Shown: positions 1 through 11,488, counted from the stretch's first letter. The stretch is 64,000 nucleotides of DNA from Macrocystis pyrifera (GCA_031763025.1 JASSKH010000017.1:5737361-5801360); one strand, 5' to 3'. Notes: generated by a model not told the origin, from the sequence alone. Translations and numbers: made by a program.

Positions 1-999
1 CGCAAAACCCACCATCCGTCTTCATATCCCCGCGAACTCTGGGGGGGATTGTGACTGGGAACGAGTCCGTTGGCCGCGCCCGGATGCAGGCGAATTAGCC
101 AGTCCCAGCCCCCTCGAGACCTCTGTAGCGATCGCTGTAAGCGAAGACTCTTGTCTCCATCCCCCCCAGCTGGTTGTCCGACCCCGGTGGACGTGCCGTC
201 TAGGGGGATGCCGGTCCAGCGTAGAGTAGTAGCTGTGTGCGCGGCGTGACGGCCTCGGTTCACGAGCTTGCTCGAATTGTTTTGGGCTTTTCCGGTAGTT
301 ACTACTGTGGTGACCACGTCGTGCGCCGCCAGCATATCGACCTCTAGGGCCGGCCGGGCATTGGGGCGGCGCCTTCCTCCTCCGTGTTAAGACCCCGGTC
401 CAAGCAAGATTCGGGAACGATGCCAGCCATCGCTTCCTTTGGGACAGTCCTTCAAGTTTGTCTCGAATCTCCCTCACGCTCGTTCCGAGCCGGGTGGTGC
501 TGATGCTCGACTCAGGGAGCACGCTCCTAACTCGCGTTTGTTATCGATCTATATGTACCCGTTGGGCTATTTTAGTCACGAGACTAAAATAGAGAGGACG
601 CTCGAGCGCGAAAGGCAGGGAAGCGCACGACAAAAAATATGCAACCACGCCTAGTCGACAAGTCTCCTCGTATTCTTATATGTGCAATGATTGTTTTTGC
701 TACCGATGATCTTGCCGTACGTAGATCATCGTGCAGTAGATTCGACATCGAAAGAATATACAAAAGGACGTGATAGTCTTTGTATATGCCAACACACACA
801 CCCCTGAAAAGGTCATCATGAAAAACAAACCAGTGGAAGTGGGATTTCTGGACGAATGTATGAAAAACTTTTTTTGCTTCTCATTTTTTTCTACATGGTT
901 ATTTATAGTATACCTTCCCTTCCCGACAGACTCGCATCTTGACACTAGAATTAAGAGATGTATCCTGATGAATGTGATAGTACCAAAGCTAGAAAATGC
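1..999. other. No recognised gene
   Basis: The first 520 bp are GC-rich and hold a 166-codon minus frame with no family I recognise. Composition drops sharply after 540. It may be a degraded element. Confidence 0.4.
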
Positions 1000-1965
1000 A
1001 GGAGGAGTATGAGAAGGGATTGTGAAGTTCGTAAAACAGTTGGCAACAGTACAGACGACAGCAGCTAAAAATTTGCTACGAGGTGCTCAAGTACGATGAG
1101 CAATGCAGTATTAACAGCACAACTGGGAATGTACCCACTCAAGACGAATAGAGACATGAGAAAGTTGGAATGGCGATAAAAAGTAGGGAACATGCAAAAA
1201 AACAGGTTGCCGGCCATATTTTATTGAGCTGTATGGGAGAAAGTAGCGAGAGGGCGAACTGGAATAAGGTCGGATAGCGTAGTTGAGAAAGTACTCAAGG
1301 ATATAAGCGGAAACCAAGAACAGATGATGTCCGCAGAAAAGTTTGGGAGGTAGAAGACAGAGGTAGAAGAAAGGGTAGAAGGAAGGGAAAGGCTAGCGCT
1401 CGTAAGAAACGAAGTGAAACAGGATAAACACTCAGAGATGTACGGGCGGTTAAGCGAAGGGGTCGGAATGAAAACGTATTTGCACGGCCCAATGGACTTC
1501 GCGAAAACGCTGGAGCTGCGATTTCGTGTAGGGGACCTGGACCTGCTAGAAAGAAGAAAGAGGTATACCAGTAGCCGGCAGAGGAGGAAGTGGATGCACA
1601 GATGTGCCCGTGTGGCAAGGCAATAGAGAGTAGAAACTCACATAGTAGGAGAATGTGAAACTTACAAGGAGGAACGGGAGGTGTTAGTAGAGGAGACGAG
1701 GGATATAGGCGAATGTGACACGAAGGATTTTGGTACACTATTACGGGGGGCCATAGTAAATAGGACCAAATATTGTTAGTAAAAATATGAAAATATATGG
1801 GTGTTTGTGTCTACCGTAGGTACTATTAACTATGGTCCCCCGTAATAGATAGCAGCGAGAAAACGACCGGGGAGATAGATGGTGGCCACAGGCGGTGAGA
1901 CAGGAAGGTCATAATATTACTGTAGCAAAAAAATTCTATATTACATATGGAAACTATGTATTGAG
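1000..1965 (+). mobile_element. Decayed LINE 3' end of ORF2 (post-RT region with CCHC knuckle)
   Basis: In broken frames the plus strand reads LGMYPLKTNRDMRKLEWR, then SDSVVEKVLKDISGNQEQMM, SEGVGMKTYLHGPMDFAKTL, LRFRVGDLDLLERRKRYTSS, and MCPCGKAIES with a downstream H and GECETYKEERE. C-x-C...H-x4-C is the zinc knuckle found after the reverse transcriptase in several LINE clades. There are several in-frame stops and at least one 1-nt shift (near 1632), so it is dead. An M1 element sits between FGT and DSSEKT of the ORF at 1739-1847. I recall similar multicopy ORFs in algal genomes but could not check. Confidence 0.7.
1739..1847. mobile_element. M1 MITE inside the LINE
   Basis: The family consensus is about 105-110 bp and palindromic: TTACGGGGG(A/T)CCATAGT at one end, its complement at the other, and an AT-rich middle around ATATATAGGTTTTT. 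Copies are flanked by TA on both sides. Short ends, TA duplication and no coding capacity fit a Tc1/mariner-type (Stowaway-like) MITE. This copy splits the LINE ORF. Confidence 0.9.
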
Positions 1966-3075
1966 CGCCCAACTGTTGGAGGTGTCTCTAACGCGCGTAG
2001 AAACGATGCTCCATCTCGAAACGGATGTGTGGTCAATGGTCGAATGACTAAGGCGAGCAAGAAAGGAGTACGCCCCCTATCTGGGCCACGAAAATGAACA
2101 GTAAAGTGTTGGGGATTCGTTTTTTACGTGCACCCCCGCGAAAGGTTTATTTTTTGTCGTTAAAAGAAAATATCTGCTGGGCCACTTGAGTTAGTCACGT
2201 GATTGAAGCAGCCCAACATGTAGTCCCTTCAACCGAACAACCCGGCCTCCCAACGGGCCGGTAAGGTGCACCAAAAGAACCTCGAAATAATATCCCCAAC
2301 CTTGCTTCCTAATACGTACAAATGGCACAACGGACGTTGTCCTCGCTTCCGTCGACGGCAAATGTAACCCTCCCGCCCCCGTCGAGAGCAGCGCGCTTGA
2401 GCTTTTGCTGGCAAGGCTGCAAGGCCGGCTGGTTACCCGAGCACAACCCTCCTGAAAGAGCGGCTGCGCCTCCGCCGCTCCCGGTACTGTACGTCGAGTT
2501 CTTTTGTTGTCGTGTATATATGCCCGCTGGTCCTCGTTGACTGCCCTCCTGCATGCTGTCAAGGGACAAACCCACTCGTTTCTAAGACACGCTACATAGG
2601 GATAGGTCATCCTCTCTCTCTCTCTCTCTCTGCCCGAAGGATTCAATGTCGATGAGGGCCGCTGCTTGCTCGCTTGCGTGTTTTGCGGTATGTCAGCAAA
2701 GCAACGCTCCAAGTGGTCCGCGCCTCTCCCTCCCTCACAACCCCCACCGCGCGCTCAATGACGTGTTCTCTTTCTCTGTGTCGATCAGGGTGCCCGCCAC
2801 CATCCCACCCACCATCCCCAATGAGTCGCGCTACGGTGGAGGATAGTAGTTAGTAGTACCATTTTTTTTCTCACAAGTAGGTTCCTGTTTATAAATATAC
2901 CTACGCAGGCCATGGGATTATGCATCGGATTTTGGTTTTTGGGAATGCGTGTGTTCTTCACATTGAACCGTCATTTCTACTCGTCGACATCCAGCACACC
3001 CAGTGTCCGTGCCGCCGATTCTTCACCCTGGAGAGATGCAAACTCCGTGGTCGCCAAACCACGACACAGAGATAC
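1966..3075. other. No recognised gene
   Basis: Contains a 173-codon minus frame (2191-2712) of unclear value. The segment GTGTTCTTCACATTGAACCG (2950) recurs near 55430. Confidence 0.4.
2612..2631 (+). repeat. CT dinucleotide repeat
   Basis: Ten CT units in a GC-richer stretch with no recognised gene. Confidence 0.9.
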
Positions 3076-3185
3076 TAGTACGGGGGTCCATAGTTAATAG
3101 GACCTATAGTATACATAAAAACTCATATACTTACCTATTTTTACTAGCAATATTCGGTCCTATTTACTACGGCCGCCATTAATAG
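3076..3185. mobile_element. M1 MITE, diverged right end
   Basis: The left end has TACGGGGGTCCATAGTTAAT; the right end is eroded (CTACGGCCGCCATTAATAG). An M1 middle (ATTTTTACTAGCAATATTCGG) is present in reverse orientation. Confidence 0.75.
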
Positions 3186-3567
3186 TAGTCAATCTCTTGT
3201 TTTTCAGGGTCGTTTCTTGGTTGAGGTAAAAGTGAGTTCCTTAAGGGAGGAAGAGGAGCGTCAGAAAATGGATAGAAACGCGTGCTACAGTGTATATAGG
3301 GGCATATAGCTCCTCAACTCGCTGAGGCTCCTCCTCCCTTAAGTAAATCTCTACCCCACTCCAAAGGCCGACGAAACGTAAAAATCGAGATGAACGATCC
3401 GATGGCCCATATATGGGTATCTAACGGCTACTACTGTAACACTTTCGAAGATTAGTGGGATTCCCAGACACTGTTGGGTAGTGTTGTAGAGTTTTAGAGC
3501 CCCCGTCAGTCAGAAATGGTCCGGTGAAAAAAGTGCTACGTATACCCCTATCGCGGCACGGCTCCTG

Positions 3568-3677
3568 TATTACGGGGGGGACACAGTAATCAGGACCGAA
3601 TATATCCACTAAAAATACTGGAATATGTAGGCTTTTGTGTGTAAAATGGGTCCTGATTACTATGGTCCCCCGTGATA
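3568..3677. mobile_element. M1 MITE, subfamily c
   Basis: Full-length copy with the variant subterminal sequence ACAGTAATCAGGACC ... GGTCCTGATTACTATGG. This defines a third M1 subfamily beside AGTAAATAGGACC (a) and AGTTAACAGGACC (b). Confidence 0.88.
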
Positions 3678-4247
3678 TGGTAGTTGAGCTCCCCAGTTGA
3701 GGAGCCTCGTCAGCCAGGCATGTTTTGGCCCAAACAAATGCTCTACATCCCTATCTCAGCACGCCTCCTGGGGTAGCTGAGCTCCTTAGTCGAGGAGCCC
3801 CGTCAATCAAAAATGAGTTGGCTGAAGTATAAGTGCTACCTCTATTATCGTAGCATTCGTCAAAGGCTATCTATCCCCTAACCCCTACAATCACCAGCCG
3901 AGCGAAGCCATGGCGGCGTGTAAGGGTGGCGCCTTTTTGTTCTCTGATATTTTTTCTCACAAGAGAAGCTCAACATCACACCCGAAAATAATGATTTATA
4001 TAATATATTGAGCTCAACCCGGCCAACATTTCTATTGCGCTACTACTGTAGTTCTAAAGACACACATACTGGTGAGAGTATCGTACCTAACCGGTAAGCA
4101 CATTGGAGGAGCTCGACCGGTCAGAAAGTAGTGCCCCAGAAGGCAAAAAAGTGCAACCCCCACCGTGGGGTGAGTCTGACCGCAGCACACCTCCTCCGGT
4201 GACTTCTTCAACTTGGACCCTCCGGACAGGAGCGGGGGGGGGCTGGG

Positions 4248-4860
4248 ATGTACTCTCATGTCATGCATGGCCGTAGTCGTATGACCACATACCCCCGCAT
4301 CCCCACAATAAGGTGCCGGGGCGGACCACGTCGGATTTTTTTTGTGACCGACCAGAGGGAGACATTTGCTTACGACACCAAGCGCGAAGCGAAGCGCGAG
4401 GCTGTTATAGCGAGTCGCTCGCACGATGCAGCCGGCGTCCCCGGCGGCTTGGTAGGTGGTCCGCGTGCCTGTCAAGATCAATTTCGTGGGTTCAAGTCTC
4501 ACCGAGTGCATGCTCATAGGGACTTTTTCTTGCATAAAAAGTTGATAAGGGGAAAGCGCGAAAGCGTGAGTTGGCTACATTCGATGAAAATCGACGAGCA
4601 GTGGGAATGCGGAACCCTATGCGCGATAAAAACTAAAGGCACGTACCGGGGGGGAGAAGGGACGACACCTGTGACCACGGCTTGTCCAGAAGATCGTCGA
4701 GGGTAAAACCTCCTACGAGTGGGCTGGAAAGTAAAAGTGATGGATAACAACAACAACAACAATGAAGGGTGAGCTGCATCCTTCCACAGCAAGAGCGGCT
4801 TGTGAAGCGGACTTTCTTGCGTTGGATGACAGCGTCGACTTCATGTTATTGATTTTGGTG
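4248..4860 (-). repeat. Element A copy, split by SINE B
   Basis: Element A is about 520 bp in full. The sense strand runs from GTTGGCGTCGGTTGGCAACG through GTGCTCCGTCCCGGCATTG to GACTACGGCCATGCATGAT and then a C-rich tract. I see no conserved frame; it may be a SINE-like retroposon. This copy's C-tract appears as G-run 4229-4236. Confidence 0.75.
4431..4764 (+). mobile_element. SINE B, full length, inserted in element A
   Basis: The tRNA-like head has a box A-like CGGCTTGGTAGGTGG and box B GGGTTCAAGTCTC. The body follows (GGAAAGCGCGA, GATGAAAATCGACGAGCAG, GGCTTGTCCAGAAGATCG, GGCTGGAAAGTAAAAGTGAT) and ends in an (AAC)n tail. Element A sequence continues on both sides, so this SINE is younger than that element A. 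Confidence 0.85.
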
Positions 4861-4911
4861 CATCAAACCTGCGATATAATACGGTATACCTCACAAAACA
4901 GTAAAGTGTGT

Positions 4912-5350
4912 GATTCGTGATTTTTAATTGGACCCTTCAGGCAGGGATGGCGAGGAAGAAGGGCGGGCGGGCGGGCGGGCGGGCGGGTGGGGGGGGGGGG
5001 GGCTGTCGCAGTTACCACAGCAGTATCCCTAAAACCAAGTCGATTATTTCATTAGAGGAGGAGGTTTTGTGTTATGTACCAGGTATATATATGCTTTGCA
5101 AAAACGACCGCACACTTATTCCGAGTAATTTGTCGCCACAAACGTGGGTGTGAAGATAAACTTACTGTGCTGCATTTCGTCGGACGGCAAGCATGCAAGA
5201 GGGTGTGTTATCTATGTCTAGGGTACTTTTACACTCTGGAGGTTCCTCTGGATGCATGTCCGGGTATGGCATTAACGACCATATTCGGTACCCGGGTAGG
5301 TACCCAGGTACCTCCAGAGTGTAAACATATGTATATATGTGCTTATACCC
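4912..5350 (+). repeat. H repeat with internal G-rich tract
   Basis: TTGGACCCTTCAGGCAGGGA, a (GGGC)n/G tract, CGCAGTTACCACAGCAGTAT and GGTACCCGGGTAGGTACCC. It shares order and segments with 5490-5940. Confidence 0.6.
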
Positions 5351-5489
5351 TACACTAAACACAACCTTACACGCATGAAAATGTTGTGTTTTCAACTTGG
5401 ACCTTTCGGGCAGGAACGGGGAAGAAAATATTTTTCGATTTTTGTACACCTGCTATATATATCGTACTTGACGCAAAGTACGTTTGACT

Positions 5490-5525
5490 CAACTTGAACC
5501 CTCCGAACAACGACGAGGAGGAGTA

Positions 5526-5580
<55 letters not shown>

Positions 5581-5604
5581 GGGGGGGGGGGGGAGGGGGG
5601 GGCA

Positions 5605-5636
<32 letters not shown>

Positions 5637-5940
5637 CGGGGGTCGCAGTTACCACAACAACAGTTCCACAAAAACCACTTCGATTGCCTCAGCAGTTACA
5701 TAGAGAGGGGAACCTCCTCACTGCTGCAAAAATGACCCCTATCACACTTGTCCCAGGTACTACTGTTGCTTCTCCCAAAACGTAGGTGTGATGGTTCTCG
5801 AGAGTTTTATGCTGCACGTTCTCGGACGGCCAACACGCCAGGGTGCGTATGGTAGGTAGTAGGGTATATACGAACTAGATATTCTGGGGTACCCGGGTAC
5901 CTACTGTATGTATATACGTTATCACACGGGTGGTAATATA
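5490..5940 (+). repeat. H repeat with about 110-bp G tract
   Basis: Same order as 4912-5350; the G tract (5527-5636) is broken by only three other bases. It continues through CGCAGTTACCACAACAACAG to GGGTACCCGGGTACC. Confidence 0.6.
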
Positions 5941-6054
5941 TCACACACCCTAGGGGGAGACGAATTTCCGAGCCGATTTTCTCCGAAACGATAGCGGCAC
6001 ACACCTCCACAAAGAGTGATGGCCTGTTTAGAAACATCCCGATGGTCGTACGAC

Positions 6055-6163
6055 TATTACGGGGGTCCATAGCTAATAGGACCTATGGTATACATAAAAA
6101 CCTATATATTTACCTCTTTTTACTAACAATATTTGGTCATATGTACTATGGTCCCCCGTAATA
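6055..6163. mobile_element. M1 MITE
   Basis: Both ends are present (TATTACGGGGGTCC ... GGTCCCCCGTAATA). It lies in a repeat cluster between an H repeat and element A copies. Confidence 0.9.
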
Positions 6164-6387
6164 GCTGTCCAAAAGACTTATCGCCCGGCGTTTACGTTCT
6201 TCCACGTTTTCGAGAAAAAGTCAGTTTGAAAAATCGCCGGAGTCGGAGTCGGAGTCGGAGCAGGTGTGTTTTCCTGAGTGTTACATGCATGGTATACCCG
6301 ACTACCGTATGACCATAACAACTAGCTTGGTACCCGGGCCCTTTATGTACCCCAGAGTATGTGCCCGAACAGGAGTGGGGGGGGGTA

Positions 6388-6600
6388 CGTACTCATGTCA
6401 TGCATGACGGCAGTCGTGTAACCGTAGAGCCTCGCATCCCTACGATGCCGGGACGGAGCACGTCGGGTTTCACCGACCAGGCGTAAACCACACTTGCACC
6501 AAGCGCGAAGCGAAACTTAGGGTGTTCGGCGAGTCGCATGGATGGTGAGCTGCATCCCACTAGGAATCGCTTGTGGGGCGGACTTGCGCATAGATGACAG
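6388..6600 (-). repeat. Element A, partial
   Basis: The 3' half only; the C-tract is seen as G-run at 6376-6384 beside CATGTCATGCATGACGGC. Confidence 0.75.
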
Positions 6601-6689
6601 CTTCTCGGGGGGGGGATTTGCGCATTTAGTGCACAAAATGGACCCTCCGAACAGGGACGAGGATGTGGGGGGGGGCGGGGGGGCGGGGT

Positions 6690-7190
6690 GTACTCATTAT
6701 CACGCATGGCCGTAGTCGTATGACCATAGACCCTCGCATCCCTAGAATGCCGGGACGGAGCACGTCGGGTTTTCACCGACCAGGCAGACATATGCTCGCA
6801 CCAGGCGCGAAGCGCGTGACGTGTTTGGGCGAGTCGCATGAAGGGTGAGCTGCATCCTACTAAGAACCGCTTTACAGACGGGTTTTCTTGCATATGGATT
6901 ACAGCATCAACGTATTGATCTAATTTCTGGTGTGGCCACTTCCAGAGACTGCGATGGGTTTACTATCTAACTGCCTCATGGGTGCCTCACCATGTACACA
7001 CTACGTGATACGATCATACCCCTTGTGCGGAGTAATGGTTAAGGTTGTCCCCGGTCAAAAATGATCTAACTTGACCGCCAGCCTTGGTAACCGCCGAGAG
7101 AAAAAAAAAAACGGTACCCTGGCTGTCTAGCTCACGCAGTGAGAGACGTGTTTTACAGCGTCGTTGCCAACCGACGCCAACCCAGCCTAT
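6690..7190 (-). repeat. Element A, near full length
   Basis: Extends from GTTGGCGTCGGTTGGCAACG (minus, near 7187) to the C-rich tract at 6665-6690. Includes AGTCTCTGGAAGTGGCCAC and the TCCATATGCAAG segment. It is the best template for the family in the window. Confidence 0.78.
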
Positions 7191-7217
7191 ATATATATAC
7201 CAGGTATATAATATAGG

Positions 7218-7545
7218 GGGTGTGTATTCGATAGGAGAGATGTACTGGGTCTCATGCATGGCCGTAGTCGTATGACCATAGACCCTCGCATCCCTACAAT
7301 GCCGGGACGGGGCATGTTGGGTTTTCACCGACCAGGCCTAAACATTGCTTGCACCAAGCGCGAAGCGCCGTGAGGTGTCCGGCGAGTCGCATGAAGGGTG
7401 AGCTGCATCCGGGGGGGGGGGGGGGGGTACTCGATAGGAGAGATGTACTCGATCTCCGGCATGGCCGTAGTCGTGCGACCATAGACCCTCGCATCCCTAC
7501 AATGCCAGGACGGAGCACGTCGGGTCTTCACCGACCAGGCACAGT
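7218..7545 (-). repeat. Two element A fragments joined through a C-tract
   Basis: The fragments at 7248-7405 and 7450-7545 share orientation and are separated by an 18-bp homopolymer and GTACTCGATAGGAGAGA. The downstream copy starts directly at the C-tract of the upstream one. Confidence 0.75.
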
Positions 7546-7700
7546 TATCACGACAAGCAGGTTCCACTCTGAACCCCCACCAAGTCGATGGCTTCAACAA
7601 CACGGGGGGAAGAGGGAGCCTTTGAACTTACAGGACGCATACATGATCCCACACTTATTCCCAGTAGTTTTTACACCAAAATCTCGAGTGAGTGTATGAT
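7545..7700 (+). repeat. H repeat fragment
   Basis: ACCAAGTCGATGGCTTCAAC and CACACTTATTCCCAGTAGT match the middle of the two longer copies; no G tract. Confidence 0.45.
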
Positions 7701-7914
7701 GTATAGCTCTGAGGTTACTTCACCCCAATGAACTGACGCCAAAAAATATTCTACGTACTCTATTTCCGACTGAGCTAAACCCCTTTATAGGACTGCTCTC
7801 CCGTTTTCGGAGGCATTTTTGGTGACAAATTACTTGGAATTATTAGGGTTGGACACTTGTTTTCTGGGCGGTGCAGAGTGGTGTACAAAACGCCACGTTG
7901 TGGCAGTGTACGGT

Positions 7915-8285
7915 TGTAAGGCTTAGATTGGGTAGGCGATCGGTTAACGTTTTACCAGTAGTAGCCCAAAGGACTAAGACCTTAACATATGGCATCATCG
8001 GCAGGGACATGGGTCGTTGCTCGTGAGCTCGAATCTCACGTCCACCATGAAATAAATCGCTTTTTGAAGAAAAGCGAATTTCCTCATGTCAAGAATCTGA
8101 AAAAATGCTTCCGGATCCCCAAAAATTGGAAATCGCGTGTAGGTGGCACGTGGACGCCGTATATCCGGTCCGTTCCAGGGGGGGGGGGGGGGTTATAAAG
8201 GCTTAGATGTAGTAGTAGTAGGCGATCGGTTAAGCTTTTACAAGTAGCCCAACGGGCTCAGGCCTTGATAACAGCTGCACCTCGC
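7915..8285 (+). mobile_element. SINE C: tRNA-like element with flanking 65-bp repeats
   Basis: Box A-like TGGCATCATCGG (7990) and box B-like GAGCTCGAATCTC (8024) with typical spacing. It is bounded by two versions of a 65-bp unit (AAGGCTTAGATTGGGTAGGC at 7918; AAGGCTTAGATG at 8198). A G-run precedes the right unit. Confidence 0.6.
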
Positions 8286-8999
8286 GAAAAAAAAAAGAAA
8301 ATAGGTTGAAAAAAAATCAAGGCTGCGAACAAATCGGGTATAAAGTAGTCAGGCACTCTTGGCCGAGTGGCTTTGAGCCGCTGAGAAAAACATGGAACCT
8401 AAATAAAAGTGGCCGACGCGTGCCACGAAATATACAGGGATAGCACAAGGGTGCACGAACAAAAAAAAAAAAAAACGACGCGCCGCTTTTGTTTTTCGAG
8501 TCCCAGACACGGGGGGGCATACTATAATCAAGTAACACTAGCACCTATACTTTTTTGCTGGGCCTGGTGTTGCCTACTTGCGGAGCTCCTTCCTATGCAG
8601 ATACATACATACAACTCAACTATTTATTAATACCTGGTAGAACGTTTTTTTTTTTTTTTGGACTTTTGGATTGAAAATAAATGTGTAACTAACCTTAATA
8701 ACCAGATGAAGTAATCATCCCGTGGCCTACTATTAATACTAGGTGCTAGAACGAAAAAGGATGGACAACAAAAATGAGGCATGCTTTTAAGGGTACTGTT
8801 GAGATCATGCGGGCGGTATTTTGTCCTGCCGACGACGCCACTTGTTAAGATCATGCGGGCGGGACACTTTGTATCCCTGGACAGGTTTGCCTATTAAGCC
8901 GGTACTCGTTGGTACTCACGTGTGATGCTTGCTCAGAGATAGAAGAAGAAATATCAGTTTTATTCTTTTCGCGCAAGCGGAGACTGAGACCAAGTTCGT

Positions 9000-9112
9000 C
9001 CCCCTCTGGAAAACCCCTGGTTTTCCACCTAAAGATACGCCTTCCAAGTGTTGCAAGTACGATCCCAGTGCCTGAACCCAGGTAATTACCGGGCTTTCAA
9101 CTTCATTCAAGG
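9000..9112. repeat. Dispersed repeat shared with 18158-18270
   Basis: About 110 bp (CCCCTGGTTTTCC, GATACGCCTTCCA, CGATCCCAGTGCCTGAACCC, GGCTTTCAAC) is shared with the segment just upstream of the first recognised exon of the exonuclease fusion gene. Confidence 0.65.
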
Positions 9113-9512
9113 CAGTATCATAATAGTAGTACAATACGGCGTGTATGTATGTCTTATTGGATACAATGAGGCATGCCTTGTTGGTAGGCATGCCTTGTTG
9201 GATACCAGTAAGGCATGCGCCTTATAAGGCACGCCTTTTGTTGGGATGTGTAGGCTCAACCCGATGGACAATAATCCCATGGCCTACGTACTACTACTGT
9301 TGTTGTAGGTGCTACAACGAAAAATATCGTGTACAGCAGGAAGGCATGCCTTTTTTTGGTATAGCCCCTCCTTGGCTGAGGAGATAGCACCATGTATATA
9401 CAAACATACAAACATACATACACACTCACCCAAAACTTTTTTGTTACTTTTTTTTGTGAAAATGTATAAATAAGCTTAATTAACCAGATGAACAATAATC
9501 CCATGGCCTACT

Positions 9513-9620
9513 TATTACGGGGGACCATAGTAAATAGGACCCAATACTGTTGGTAAAAATAGCGAAATATATAGGTTTTTGTGTGTACCGTAGGTCCTAT
9601 TTAATATGGCCCCCGTAATA
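9513..9620. mobile_element. M1 MITE in a family G repeat
   Basis: Subfamily a copy inserted after GGCCTACT of a family G repeat. The paralogous G copies at 8731 and 9283 carry only short TA-rich insertions at the same point. Confidence 0.9.
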
Positions 9621-9764
9621 TTAGTATTAATAGATGCTGCAGCGAAAAATGTCTGCAACAGTATAAGGCTGATCTTAACAATACCTTGTTGGGTACAATA
9701 AGGCATGCCTTTTGGGGTACAACAAGGCATGCCCCTTATAAGGCATGCCCCTTATTGGGTAGCT

Positions 9765-9965
9765 CCTCAATGCCCTCAAAGAGGGACTGCAGTCCTGTTT
9801 TGGGGACACGCTATTACGGCGGGCCATAGTAAACAGGACCTACGGTACACAAAAACCTATATAATTATCCATTTTTACTAACAATGATTGGTTTTATTTA
9901 CTATGACCCCCAGTAATGCTCAAATTCCAAGTACTTTGTCCCCTAAACGGGACTACTACTAATAA
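9765..9965. mobile_element. F palindromic element interrupted by M1
   Basis: F elements are about 100 bp with inverted ends near AACCCTTT..AGGACTGCAGTCCCGTTTTGGGGAC and the complement; no coding. Here the arms (GACTGCAGTCCTGTTTTGGG; TTTGTCCCCTAAACGGGACT) flank the M1 at 9812-9917. Confidence 0.65.
9812..9917. mobile_element. M1 MITE in the centre of an F palindrome
   Basis: The ends are TATTACGGCGGGCC and GACCCCCAGTAAT. It splits the F element spanning 9765-9965 near its midpoint. Confidence 0.88.
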
Positions 9966-10316
9966 AAGTGTTCAAGGAACTGCGTCAGTCAGAAATAAAG
10001 ATGGTAAAAAAGTCCCCTATATCGATAGTAGTACTGGTATCTACTAAAAGCGTTCAAGGAGCTGCGTCAGTCAGGAACAAATATTGCCAAAAAAGTTCTG
10101 TACCTGGTACATACGTACGTACCCCCACGTTCAGAACGTGCCGACGCCCCGAAATAGCACCAGTCAGACTTCCAATCCAACTTGTCTGTTCCATGTTCCC
10201 GAAAACACGGCGGCTTGTTTCTCAAGAGGCTGCGCATGATATATATATATATATATACTGCTGTATATATATTATCAGGTACCTGGTACCAGGTATATAT
10301 TATTAATCTTCACTAC

Positions 10317-10426
10317 TATTACGGGGGGTACATAGTTAATAGGACCTGTGGTGTACATAAAAACCTATATATTAACCTATTTTTACAAACAAAATTTGGT
10401 CCCGTTAACAATGGACCCCCGTAATA
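10317..10426. mobile_element. M1 MITE, subfamily b
   Basis: Left ACGGGGGGTACATAGTTAAT, right CCCGTTAACAATGGACCCCC. It lies immediately upstream of a minus-strand SINE B tail. Confidence 0.9.
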
Positions 10427-10451
10427 CGTACTATTAGTACCTGGTAACTAT

Positions 10452-10781
10452 TCTTTTTTTTTTTCTAGCCTAACTCGCAAGAGGTTTTACCCTCAGCGAT
10501 CTTCTGGACAAGCCGTGGTCACAGGTGTCGTCCCTCTTCTTCCCCCCGGTACGTGCCTTTATCGTTTTCTCGCGCATAGGGTTCAGCATTCCCACTGCGC
10601 GTCGATTTTCATCGAATGTACTGCGTAGCTAACTCACGCTATTCTCGCGCTTTCCGCTAATCATTTTTTCGTGCAAGAAAAAATCCCTACTCGTACGAGC
10701 ATGCACTCGGTGAGACTCGAACCCACGAAATTGATCTTGATAGGCACGCGGACCACCTACCAAGCCACCGGGGACGCCGGC
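10452..10781 (-). mobile_element. SINE B, near full length
   Basis: Reverse-oriented copy with box B (GGTTCGAGTC on minus) and box A region, ending in an A-rich tail (T-run at 10452-10465 on plus). The 3' end keeps the uninterrupted CGAGTTAGGCT site. Confidence 0.85.
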
Positions 10782-10991
10782 AAATAACCCTTGGTGGGCT
10801 TGTACTCTTCTCGTTGTATACGTACGCAATGCCATGTTGTCTTCAAACCGTTTTTTTTCGCACTTGAAAAGAAAATGTGGGGGTGCGGTGGGGTTTGGCT
10901 TGCAAAAATGAGCCTACTTTTGATAATATGTCTCCGACAACTGCTGTAGTAGTAGTCAGCGGTTAGTTTGTAGTAGTAGTGTGCCAGGTAG

Positions 10992-11106
10992 TATTACGGG
11001 GGTCCATAGTAAATAGGACCTACCGTACACACAAAAACTTGTATAATTTCCTATTTTTACTGACAACATTCGGTCCTATTCCGATTTACTATGGTCCCCC
11101 GTAATA
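10992..11106. mobile_element. M1 MITE with a short internal insertion
   Basis: Subfamily a copy with both ends. The right arm reads CCTATTCCGATTTACTATGG instead of CCTATTTACTATGG, a small insertion near the terminal repeat. Confidence 0.88.
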
Positions 11107-11488
11107 GTTAGTCCCCGAAATCGCGGGTGGGTGCAGTTCTTCAGTTCTGAAGGGGATGTCAACCCTCTATTAGATTAATAGGTGCTGCACTACTAGCATT
11201 GCACGTACAATACCTCTCTGGCGGGAAATACTAGAACCGTTTAGACATTCATATGAAGAACACGCGGTCCTTGTATTTACGTCCAGAGTGGTCGGGAAAA
11301 AAATGCTACTTCGGCCGGGAATATAAGGAACACATTTAGACACTGATATGAATACCAAGCGATCCTTTTATTTTACGCCACGAGTGGTACATATCTGGCT
11401 TCAATCCGAAGAAATCTGTTGCCAAAGCGGGATATTGCGGTCAATTAACCCTTACGACTGCGGTCCCGTTTTGGAGACAAACTATTAC

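Larger units (their letters stand above)
8640..9760. repeat. Three copies of family G repeat with GGCATGCC palindromes
   Basis: AACCAGATGAA...CCATGGCCTAC and GGTGCTA(C/G)AACGAAAAA recur at about 8695-8770, 9255-9335 and 9480-9655. Arrays of AAGGCATGCCTT-type palindromes follow the last two. The site after GGCCTAC differs in each copy: TATTAATA, a TACTACTACTG-rich stretch, and an M1. Confidence 0.65.

Noticed and set aside
22-522. 166-codon minus frame as a gene
   Set aside because: Basic and Arg/Ser-rich composition expected from a GC-rich frame, no recognised domain, no splice evidence.
3568-3677. M1 hairpins as transcription terminators or structured RNA genes
   Set aside because: Copies occur on both sides of genes, in introns and inside other repeats, with TA duplications, so transposition explains them better.
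4431-4520. A functional tRNA gene
   Set aside because: Box A and B are present, but the acceptor stem does not pair and the same segment heads several SINE copies.
5392-5735. Long Pro-rich and Gly-rich open frames across the G tract
   Set aside because: They are produced by the homopolymer on both strands and carry no other protein signal.
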